From Collinsella sp. (lineage in GTDB: Bacteria > Actinomycetota > Coriobacteriia > Coriobacteriales > Coriobacteriaceae), in NCBI GenBank assembly GCA_019424965.1, contig JAHYYL010000007.1, positions 1-64,000 of the forward strand: a DNA stretch of 64,000 nucleotides. Reading direction: 5' to 3'. Position 1 is the first letter of the stretch, and the number at the start of each line of letters is the position of its first letter. A program made the translations under genes and the position numbers. The notes below the pieces were generated by a model. The model was given only the letters and a program-made list of their open reading frames with translations, did no database searches and was not told the DNA's origin. Of this stretch, positions 44,465 through 51,426 are shown piece after piece.

Positions 44465-44618
44465 ACGAAATCGGTCCATCTACTACGTTTGACTCGATAC
44501 CCCCGACCATATCCGCTTTTCATGCAAAATCGCAGACGTTCTACCTGCAGTTTTGCTTTTGCGTTTTTCGCCATGGTTGAGGGTAGCGGCTTAAACGTAG
44601 TAGATGGGCCCATTTCGT
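44465..44618. repeat. 154-bp structured element B, copy 2 (inverted)
   Basis: Terminal inverted repeats of 26 bp (44465-44490 and 44593-44618) differ at two positions; both ends carry CTACTACG. Read on the minus strand the core matches copy 1: TGCAGGTAGAACG-CTGC and ATGGTCGGG at like distances. The 94 bases between the copies hold no gene I can see. Confidence 0.65.
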
Positions 44619-44680
44619 GGCAGACGGGTCATTTTCGGGCTGGACGGGTCGCGTGGCGGCCCGCACACGCGTTCACGCGC

Positions 44681-44714
44681 GGGGCCGGTGGGGCAATTTT
44701 GCCCCACCGGCCCC
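44681..44714. terminator. Terminator after the hydrogenase operon
   Basis: GGGGCCGGTGGGGCAA pairs with TTGCCCCACCGGCCCC almost without a loop. It is followed by GTTTT on the plus strand and preceded by a matching A run for the minus strand, ten bases past the echF stop. Confidence 0.7.
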
Positions 44715-44723
44715 GTTTTCGCG

Positions 44724-45065
44724 CTATTCCGGCTTGGTTTCTACCGTGGGAGTCTTATCCGCCGCAACCGGAGTACGGGCGGTGTCCATAGTCAGGCAGT
44801 GCTTGGGGCAGCTTTCGATGCACTCGCCGCACACCACGCAGGCGTACGGGTCAATCGACCAGGTACCGCCCTTGCGATCGACCGCGAGCGCGCCCGCCGG
44901 GCAGCGGCGCGCGCACATGCCGCAGCAGATGCACACATCCATGTCGTTGACGATATGCCCACGCAGGCGCTCGGGTGCCGCGAGCTTCTCCTGCGGATAG
45001 CACACCGTGACCGGCTGCTTGACCATAGAACCCAAGGCCGTCTTGGCAAATGTCAGCAAACTCAT
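44724..45065 (-). CDS. echF: Ech-type hydrogenase ferredoxin subunit
   Basis: The 113-residue protein is the NuoI/EchF-like subunit carrying two 4Fe-4S clusters, CICCGMCARRCP and CVVCGECIESCP, which pass electrons between ferredoxin and the small subunit. The C-terminus is a short Pro/Thr tail. Order in the operon (last) and length match EchF. ATG at 45065 follows AAAGGTAGG. The complex couples ferredoxin oxidation to H2 formation and ion pumping. Confidence 0.92.
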   Translation of the reverse strand: MSLLTFAKTALGSMVKQPVTVCYPQEKLAAPERLRGHIVNDMDVCICCGMCARRCPAGALAVDRKGGTWSIDPYACVVCGECIESCPKHCLTMDTARTPVAADKTPTVETKPE

Positions 45066-45072
45066 GCCGCGC

Positions 45073-46161
45073 CTACCTTTCCGTGCAGCTGATGCAGGGG
45101 TCGATGGTCAGGATAATCATGGGCACGTTGGCAATGAGCACGCCCTGCAGCGCATGCGTCAGACCCGCCAGGTTTTGCGACGTCGGCGTGCGTACGCGAA
45201 AGCGGTCTAGGTTCTTGGTACCGTTACCGCGCACATAGTAATACGCCTCGCCGCGCGGCTGCTCAATCACAATCTCGCCGCGCGCGCCGTCGGCCGGCGT
45301 AAGCTTGGTGCGCCCGCCGATACCGTCGTGCGGAATCTTGCCCACAAGCTCCTTGATGATGTCCATAGCCTGCGTGACCTCGGCACAACGCACCTGGCAG
45401 CGGGCATAGCAATCGCCATCGGTAGCAACGATGGGCTCAAACGCAGCCAGGTCCGCATAGGCACCGTCGCCGAACATGCGCACGTCGTAGTCCACGCCCG
45501 AGGCGCGCCCAAACGGGCCGACCATCGAAAGCTCCAGCGCATCTTTCTTGCTGATCACGCCCACGCCATGCAGACGCTCGCCACAGCTGTCGTCGTCCAA
45601 AAACGTATGCACCAGGGCCTCGTAGTCGGGGCGCATGGCGTCGAGCGTCTGGACAATGCCGGCCAGCTCGGAGTCCTCAATGTCGTGCTTAAGGCCGCCG
45701 ATCTCGTTGATCGACAGAATCACGCGACCACCGCACGTGCTCTCAAAGATCTTGAGAATCTGCTCGCGCAGGGTCCACGAACGATAGAACAGCGCCTCGA
45801 AGCCAAAGGCATCGGCGAGCAGGCCCAGCCACAGCAGATGCGAGTGAATGCGCGAAAGCTCATGCAGAATGGTGCGGATATACTGCACGCGGCCGGGCAC
45901 CTCGATGTCGAGCATGCGCTCGCAAGCGCTGGCATAGCCGTAGCTGTGACCCACGGCGCAGATGCCGCAGATGCGCTCGGCGATGTAGCCAAACTGATGC
46001 ATATCGCGCTTTTCGGTGAGCTTCTCGAGTCCGCGGTGCACAAAGCCGATCTGCGGAATTGCCTCGATGACGCGGTCGTCCTCGATCACCAGGTCCAGAT
46101 GAAGCGGCTCGGGCAGCACCGGGTGCTGCGGGCCAAACGGAATAACGGAGCGATGTGCCAT
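45073..46161 (-). CDS. echE: Ech-type [NiFe] hydrogenase large subunit
   Basis: The 362-residue protein is a group 4 [NiFe]-hydrogenase large subunit. Both nickel-binding pairs are intact: RICGICAVGH near the N-terminus and DPCISCTER at the end. No cleavable C-terminal extension follows DPCxxC beyond TER, as in some Ech enzymes that need no protease. Retention of the four cysteines separates it from NuoD, which lost them. It reduces protons with electrons from the small subunit. No maturation (hyp) genes lie in the window. Confidence 0.95.
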   Translation of the reverse strand: MAHRSVIPFGPQHPVLPEPLHLDLVIEDDRVIEAIPQIGFVHRGLEKLTEKRDMHQFGYIAERICGICAVGHSYGYASACERMLDIEVPGRVQYIRTILHELSRIHSHLLWLGLLADAFGFEALFYRSWTLREQILKIFESTCGGRVILSINEIGGLKHDIEDSELAGIVQTLDAMRPDYEALVHTFLDDDSCGERLHGVGVISKKDALELSMVGPFGRASGVDYDVRMFGDGAYADLAAFEPIVATDGDCYARCQVRCAEVTQAMDIIKELVGKIPHDGIGGRTKLTPADGARGEIVIEQPRGEAYYYVRGNGTKNLDRFRVRTPTSQNLAGLTHALQGVLIANVPMIILTIDPCISCTER

Positions 46162-46166
46162 AGACT

Positions 46167-46883
46167 TTACGCCTCCTTTTTCTGCTTGTCGCGGGCGGCC
46201 TTGGCGGCAAGCGCCGCGCGGACCTTGGCCGCTTTCTCGGGATCCATGGCGGCGAGCTTTGCCTCCATCTCGGCAGCCTTGAGCGCGGCCTTCGCGGCAG
46301 CTTCATCGTGCTGAGCATCGGAGCCGGCAGCCGCAGCGGGCTGAGCAGCGGCGCCCGCGGCATCGCCGGCGCTGGCAGCGCCCTTCCCCGCGGCGGCCGT
46401 GGTGGCGGCAGCCTTCTCTGCCGCGGCTTTGCGCGCCTTGGCCTCGGCAGCGGCACGGACCTTCATGGCTTTCTCTCGCGCAGCCTTCACCTCGGGCGTG
46501 ATAACGCTCATGGGCTCGGCAGTCGAGACCTGGTAGAAAAAGCCCTTAAAGTCGATCTGCATATCGGTGATGGCAAGACCGAATAGGTCGTGCGCTTCGT
46601 TTTCAAACGGGAATATCGCCGGATAGTACGAGCTGATGGACGGAATCTCCTGGTACCGATCAATTCCCTCAACCACCAGGTTCTCGATCGGATAGCTGCC
46701 ATCCTGCGCAATATGCTCCTGAGCAGAGCGAACGTTGATAAACGTATAGACCAGGCGATACGTGCCATCGTCGACATTGCGCTCGGCGTGCATTTGCACA
46801 AAGCGCGCGCCGACGCCCTTGAGCGCCTGGACATGCGGCAGGAGCTTGTCAATCCCGACGGTGGTATAGATAGCCTTTTGCAT
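46167..46883 (-). CDS. echD: Ech-type hydrogenase NuoC-like subunit with long Ala/Lys tail
   Basis: Residues about 1-120 form the 30-kDa/NuoC-like domain, including PSISSYYPAIFPFENEAHDLFG, which is the conserved contact motif. EchD proteins are normally about this long. Here the chain continues for another 115 residues of Ala/Lys/Glu-rich, coiled-coil-like sequence. The tail might help assembly or interaction with the basic membrane surface; it has no recognisable domain. The ATG overlaps the upstream stop by one base (TAATG) and follows AAAGGAGG. Confidence 0.88.
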   Translation of the reverse strand: MQKAIYTTVGIDKLLPHVQALKGVGARFVQMHAERNVDDGTYRLVYTFINVRSAQEHIAQDGSYPIENLVVEGIDRYQEIPSISSYYPAIFPFENEAHDLFGLAITDMQIDFKGFFYQVSTAEPMSVITPEVKAAREKAMKVRAAAEAKARKAAAEKAAATTAAAGKGAASAGDAAGAAAQPAAAAGSDAQHDEAAAKAALKAAEMEAKLAAMDPEKAAKVRAALAAKAARDKQKKEA

Positions 46884-47500
46884 TACTCGACCTCCTTTGC
46901 AGCGGCGGGAGTCTCAGCAGGTGCGTCGCCAGCGGCGGGCGCAGCAGGCTTCCCGGCATGCGCGTCACCGGCACCGTCAGTCCCGGCCCCCGCAGTCACA
47001 AACCCGTCCTCGCCCAGCTCAACGCCACCGTCCCAGGTAGCAGCGCCGCCCACGGTAAGCGGGTCACCGCCAGCGCGCATCACGGCCTCCTTCTGGTCCA
47101 GGATGCCGCACGCCTCCACGATGGCATCGATCACCGTCTCGGGGCGAATGGCGCACCCGGGCGCGTACACGTCCACGGGAATCGCTCGGTCCACGCCGCC
47201 GATCACGTTATAGGCATCGCGGAATACACCGCCCGAACACGCGCAGATGCCGCACGCCACCACGCACTTGGGCTCGAGCATCTGGTTGTAAATCTGGCGC
47301 ACGACAGGCAAGTTCTGAGCGTTGACCGAGCCCGTCACCAAAAAGATGTCCGCATGCTTGGGGTTGCCGGTATTGACCACGCCAAAGCGCTCCGCATCGA
47401 ACAGCGGCGTGAGCGAGGCCAGCACCTCGATATCGCATCCGTTGCAGCTCGAACCGTCGTAATGAATAACCCACGGCGAGCGCGACATTTTATGATCCAT
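46883..47500 (-). CDS. echC: Ech-type hydrogenase small subunit
   Basis: The 205-residue protein is the NuoB/EchC-like small subunit with one 4Fe-4S cluster next to the NiFe site: CNGCDIE (N-terminal pair), ACGICACSGG and the PGCAIRPE motif supply the ligands. About 60 C-terminal residues are low complexity (Gly/Ala/Glu/Pro) and beyond the family core. ATG at 47500 follows AGGAGG. It is third in the A-B-C-D-E-F order. Confidence 0.93.
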   Translation of the reverse strand: MDHKMSRSPWVIHYDGSSCNGCDIEVLASLTPLFDAERFGVVNTGNPKHADIFLVTGSVNAQNLPVVRQIYNQMLEPKCVVACGICACSGGVFRDAYNVIGGVDRAIPVDVYAPGCAIRPETVIDAIVEACGILDQKEAVMRAGGDPLTVGGAATWDGGVELGEDGFVTAGAGTDGAGDAHAGKPAAPAAGDAPAETPAAAKEVE

Positions 47501-47512
47501 GGATGCCGCCTC

Positions 47513-50395
47513 CTAAATAAACACGTCGACGAGGATGGGCATAAGGTTGAGCAGGCCAAACACCAGCGCCACGCCCCATCCGAGCTTAAAGCAGCTGCGC
47601 CAGGTGCTGCGGGCAAAGGTGTTGTCGATCAGCACCTCGACAAAATACGTCGCAGCCATCACGACCAGGGCTACGACCCAGCTCACCGGGTTGTCCCAAA
47701 CAAAGAACATGCCCACCCACATCAAAAACAGCACGGTCTCGCACCAGTGCATAAGGGTCATCTTGGCCAGCGTGCCGCCGCTCATCTCGGTGGCGACGCC
47801 CTGGACGATCTCCTGATGCGCGTGATGTGAGTACGAAAGGTCAAACGGCGACTTGCGCAGCTTGATGGTGAGCACCGCGAGCAGCGCGAGGAAAATGGGC
47901 GCGCTGTACACGATGATGGGGGCCGACTGCCCCGTCACGGCGATGGAATCGAAGCTATCGGTGGCAAGGTACAAGCCCACGCTCATCAGCAGAACGGCGG
48001 GCTCGTAGCTCATAACCTGCAGCAACTCACGATCGGCGCCGACCTGGGCAAACGGGCTTTGCGTCGAGGCGGACGCCAGCACCACAAAGATCGCGGCGAG
48101 CGTCACCATAAAGGCGCACAGCAGCGTGTTGGAGCCCGACACAAAGATGCCGCCGCCCACCACGGTAAAGATGAGCGCACACGCCATGTAGGTATCGTCC
48201 ATGGTGTTTACGCTGGCGGGGGCCTTGCGCAGCAGCTTGGCAACGTCGTAGAAGGGCTGCAGCAAGCGCGGGCCCACGCGGCCCTGCATGCGAGCCGAAA
48301 GCTTACGGTCAAGACCGTCAATCAGGCCGCCCACAAGCGGCGCCAGCAAGGCAAACGCCACGGTACCAATAAATATGCCCACGACGCCCGAGCCTTCGAA
48401 ATACTTGCCGCGCAGCACCGAGGGCGCGCTCATGGCAAGTCTCTCGGGCCCAATCCACGCGCAACACAGCAGCGCAAACAAGATAATGCTGCAGCACACG
48501 ACGCTACCCGCGGGGCCAATACGCTTCTCGCCAAGGGCGTCCTCCGAGTACCAATTGCGCTTTTCGGCCTTCACCTCGCGTCCCATCGAGCCGCGGAAAT
48601 GGCGGTAATTGTCGGTTCCCACACCCGAAAGATATACGTTTACGTGCGGTTTGTTGCTCACGCGGAATGAAGTCAGCAGCACCACGGCGATAAACGCCAC
48701 GATAACGACCATTAGATACATGGCGTCCTTGCCGATAACGTACGGCACGCGGCCAAACACCATGGCCAAGTAAGGCGACACCAGGCCGCTCGAGATAACC
48801 GGGAACGCCACGCAGCACAGAATCAGCAGCGCGGCGATGGTGTTGAGCGCCATCCATTCGGTCTTATGGACATTGACCTCAACGTTTTGAGCCGTGGGGT
48901 CGACGCCCGAAAGCTTGGCAAGCCACTTGCCCCAGAAGAAGAACGTCGCGGCCGAGCCAAAGGCCAGCACCATGATCATGAGCACGTTGCCGGTCTGGGC
49001 AAACGCCACCAGGGCGCCCCACTTGGACACGAGCATGCCAAACGGCGCCACAAACATGCCCATGATGCCCAGCATCATCAGGCGCGTCAGGTGCGGCATG
49101 CGGCTGAACATACCGTCCATGTCCTCGATATTGCGGCTGCCGATATGATGCTCGGCGGTGCCCACGCACAGGAACAGCAGCGATTTGGCCACCGTGTGGA
49201 ACAGGATCAGGAAGATGGCGGCCCACACGGCCTCGGGCGCGCCGACACCCAGGCAGGCACTGATGAGGCCCAAGTTGGAAATGGTGGAGTACGCGAGCAC
49301 ACGTTTGGCGTTGCTCTGCGAGATGGCCATGAGGGCAGCGAGCAAAAACGTGATGGCACCCACACTCGTGACCATAAAGCCGGTCACGGGATAGATGGCA
49401 TAGAGCGGGCTCAGCTTGACCATTAGGAACACGCCGGCTTTGACCATGGTTGACGAGTGCAGCAGGGCACTCGTGGGCGTGGGGGCAACCATGGCACCCA
49501 GCAGCCAGGTGTGGAACGGCATCTGCGCGGCCTTGGTGAGTGCGGCGAGCGACAGCAGGATGACCGGCATCACCAGCAGCGCGGACTGCGCGGTTCCGGC
49601 GCCGGAAAGCTCGATCATGCCCGAGATGGTCAGCGGCATGCCGTTAACGTGCAGGTACATGAGTCCGGCCAAAAACGCGATGCCGCCCAGCATGTTGAGG
49701 ATGATCTGGGTGAAGGCGTTCTTGATGGCCTCGGGCGTGCGCGTGTAGCCAATCATAAGGAACGAGCACACGGTGGTGATTTCCCAGCCGCAGAACAGCC
49801 ACTCAAGGTTGTCGCTCGTCACGATGACGAACATAGCCGAGAGGAACAGGAACATGAGCGCCAGGAACTGCGGGCGACGGTCGGGCGCGATCTGCCCGAG
49901 CAGCGCAGCCTCGTGCTCATCGTGCGCTTGGAAGTCCTTCATGTAGCCCAAGGCATACACGCAGATGAGGCTGCCGACGATGCCGACGGCAAGGACCATG
50001 ATCACGCTCATGTAGTCCAGGTAGAGCGGCGTCGCCGTGACGGCTTCGGCCGCAGGCAGCGTCATGGCAGCAAAGGCAAGCGAGCCCACCAGCTGGACTA
50101 TGCCAAGCACCGTGGTGAGCGCGTTCCTATATTTGTACGCGTTGTACAGGATGACGGCGCACAGGATCACGTCGATGGCGGAGCTGATGATCGAGAGCGT
50201 ATGCGAGGTGTCGGGGGCAACCTCAAAGCTCTGCGGACCCGTGCCAAAAAACATGACGGCGACTACAACTGTCACCGCCATAATAATGCCGGAGCCTACA
50301 AGCCCCACCGCATCGCGGGCGCGGTCACCGCGCGCGAGCAGCATGCCCAGCGCCGGTACCAGCGGAAACAGGGTAAGGAAATACAGTAGCGTCAT
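47513..50395 (-). CDS. Fused NuoL-like and NuoH-like membrane subunit (EchA-EchB fusion)
   Basis: The 960-residue membrane protein joins two subunits that are separate in known Ech hydrogenases. Residues about 1-640 are an antiporter-type proton channel (NuoL/HyfB/EchA) with the helix-7/8 lysine region ALTKAAQMPFHTWLLGAM and HSSTMVKAG. Residues about 690-960 are a NuoH/EchB-like subunit with RMQGRVGPR, QPFYDVAKLL and FDLSYSHHAHQE. A charged linker (about 630-665) connects them. There is no frame break or internal start with a good ribosome site that I could find. It heads the operon; ATG follows GGGGGAG. Confidence 0.92.
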   Translation of the reverse strand: MTLLYFLTLFPLVPALGMLLARGDRARDAVGLVGSGIIMAVTVVVAVMFFGTGPQSFEVAPDTSHTLSIISSAIDVILCAVILYNAYKYRNALTTVLGIVQLVGSLAFAAMTLPAAEAVTATPLYLDYMSVIMVLAVGIVGSLICVYALGYMKDFQAHDEHEAALLGQIAPDRRPQFLALMFLFLSAMFVIVTSDNLEWLFCGWEITTVCSFLMIGYTRTPEAIKNAFTQIILNMLGGIAFLAGLMYLHVNGMPLTISGMIELSGAGTAQSALLVMPVILLSLAALTKAAQMPFHTWLLGAMVAPTPTSALLHSSTMVKAGVFLMVKLSPLYAIYPVTGFMVTSVGAITFLLAALMAISQSNAKRVLAYSTISNLGLISACLGVGAPEAVWAAIFLILFHTVAKSLLFLCVGTAEHHIGSRNIEDMDGMFSRMPHLTRLMMLGIMGMFVAPFGMLVSKWGALVAFAQTGNVLMIMVLAFGSAATFFFWGKWLAKLSGVDPTAQNVEVNVHKTEWMALNTIAALLILCCVAFPVISSGLVSPYLAMVFGRVPYVIGKDAMYLMVVIVAFIAVVLLTSFRVSNKPHVNVYLSGVGTDNYRHFRGSMGREVKAEKRNWYSEDALGEKRIGPAGSVVCCSIILFALLCCAWIGPERLAMSAPSVLRGKYFEGSGVVGIFIGTVAFALLAPLVGGLIDGLDRKLSARMQGRVGPRLLQPFYDVAKLLRKAPASVNTMDDTYMACALIFTVVGGGIFVSGSNTLLCAFMVTLAAIFVVLASASTQSPFAQVGADRELLQVMSYEPAVLLMSVGLYLATDSFDSIAVTGQSAPIIVYSAPIFLALLAVLTIKLRKSPFDLSYSHHAHQEIVQGVATEMSGGTLAKMTLMHWCETVLFLMWVGMFFVWDNPVSWVVALVVMAATYFVEVLIDNTFARSTWRSCFKLGWGVALVFGLLNLMPILVDVFI

Positions 50396-50435
50396 ACCAT
50401 CACTCCCCCATGCAAAAACGCTGCAATTGTTTAAC

Positions 50436-50452
50436 GTTATAGCTCAATTGAG
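50436..50452 (-). promoter_or_regulatory. Putative Ech operon promoter elements
   Basis: The minus strand has TATAAC (50436-50441) 41 bases before the operon start, directly preceded by the perfect palindrome CTCAATTGAG (50443-50452). A -35 is not clear. The palindrome could be an operator. Confidence 0.35.
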
Positions 50453-50529
50453 GAGCAGCGGCGGCAGGTTTTCGGTCAACTGGGGAGTTTTAGGCGTACA
50501 GGGTAAGGAGTCTGTCCGCATTGGAGTAG

Positions 50530-50555
50530 AGGGGCGGCAAGAAAAATGCGCCCCT
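50530..50555 (-). terminator. Terminator-like hairpin after the HTH gene
   Basis: AGGGGCG pairs with CGCCCCT around a 12-base loop containing a T run on the minus strand, 22 bases past the HTH gene stop. Confidence 0.45.
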
Positions 50556-50576
50556 GTGGGTGCACCATCCCGTTTG

Positions 50577-50972
50577 CTATTCCGCCTTTTTAACGCGCGG
50601 CTTGCGACCGCGCGGCTTATCGACCAGTGCGGACTCACCGCTCTCGCGGTACTGACGGCACCAAGCCTTGACCGAAGACTCGCTAGGAATCTTGTGCTTG
50701 ATCATGGCCTCGCGAACCGTTAAGTCGTTTTCCAAGCGGTCCTTGACCACGGCGAGCTTAACTTCGTACGAATAGGTGTGATGATGCGAACCGGCGTTGA
50801 GAACGGCGTCGGCACCGCCCACGGCATATGCGCGGGCCCACTGACGAGCCGTGGCCTGGGGAATGCCGAGCTCCGCGGCGAGGGCGCGATGACCGACCCC
50901 CTCTTGGAGGACCTCGACGGCGCGCTGCCTAACCTCGGGCGCATGCGTGCGAGTCCTTGTTGCTTCCGACAT
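50577..50972 (-). CDS. Double helix-turn-helix protein (IS3 OrfA-like), orphan
   Basis: The 131-residue protein has two helix-turn-helix modules, HRALAAELGIPQATARQWARAY and LTVREAMIKHKIPSESSVKAWCRQY, and a basic C-terminal tail. This is the plan of the OrfA part of IS3-family transposases. No OrfB integrase frame or terminal inverted repeat flanks it. It may be a remnant, or a regulator derived from one: its promoter carries two matching palindromes. ATG at 50972 is chosen; a GTG three codons earlier has a weak ribosome site. Confidence 0.7.
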   Translation of the reverse strand: MSEATRTRTHAPEVRQRAVEVLQEGVGHRALAAELGIPQATARQWARAYAVGGADAVLNAGSHHHTYSYEVKLAVVKDRLENDLTVREAMIKHKIPSESSVKAWCRQYRESGESALVDKPRGRKPRVKKAE

Positions 50973-50990
50973 GCCTGCCACTTCTTAGCC

Positions 50991-51059
50991 TTAACCGTTA
51001 ATCTGCTTTCTTACGTGCATGTTAGATAGTAGCATTTTGCTGTTTGCGCGTAACAGTTA
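50991..51059 (-). promoter_or_regulatory. Promoter and two palindromic operators of the HTH gene
   Basis: On the minus strand TTACGC (51048-51053), 16 bases, TACTAT (51026-51031) form a promoter. TTAACCGTTAA (50991-51001, perfect) and TAACAGTTA (51051-51059) share TAAC-N-GTTA; one covers the -35 and one lies before the gene. This suggests autoregulation. The whole 51000-51270 stretch is markedly AT-richer than the rest and has no other gene. Confidence 0.5.
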
Positions 51060-51270
51060 ATTGAAAATCGCACGGCGGCATCTGGGCATTTGCCATTAAT
51101 TTGCAACAGTTCTTTAGGTTTTATTTACGCAGCTAGTTAGCTCGCGGCTCATTGACGGTGTTTTACCAACCAGATTGGTATCTTTTTGTTTGGCTGGTAT
51201 GGTTTGTGTAATTATTAACCCCTCTTCAGCCCGCACCTACATGTCAACTTTCCACTTACTTTCCAGCTTT

Positions 51271-51335
51271 CCACCTAGCTTTCCAGCTTTCCACTTAACT
51301 TACCACCTAAGGTGGAAAGCTGGAAAGCTAGGTGG
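51271..51335. repeat. 24-bp perfect inverted repeat made of CTTTCCA units
   Basis: CCACCTAGCTTTCCAGCTTTCCAC at 51271-51294 pairs perfectly with 51312-51335 around 17 bases. The left arm extends leftward as imperfect tandem copies of CTTTCCA(G/C) from 51248. The structure lies between the giant-protein terminator and the HTH gene region. Confidence 0.65.
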
Positions 51336-51368
51336 GAAGCTGGGGCAGCAGCAGGCCAGGAGAACAAG

Positions 51369-51404
51369 AAAAGGGGCGGCAACCGGGTGGTTGCCGCCCC
51401 CTTT
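51369..51404 (-). terminator. Terminator of the giant surface-protein operon
   Basis: On the minus strand GGGGGCGGCAACC pairs with GGTTGCCGCCCC around ACCC and is followed by TTTTCTTGTTCT, 23 bases past the giant gene's stop. Confidence 0.85.
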
Positions 51405-51426
51405 GCGAAGCCAGTTGGCTTCGGAA

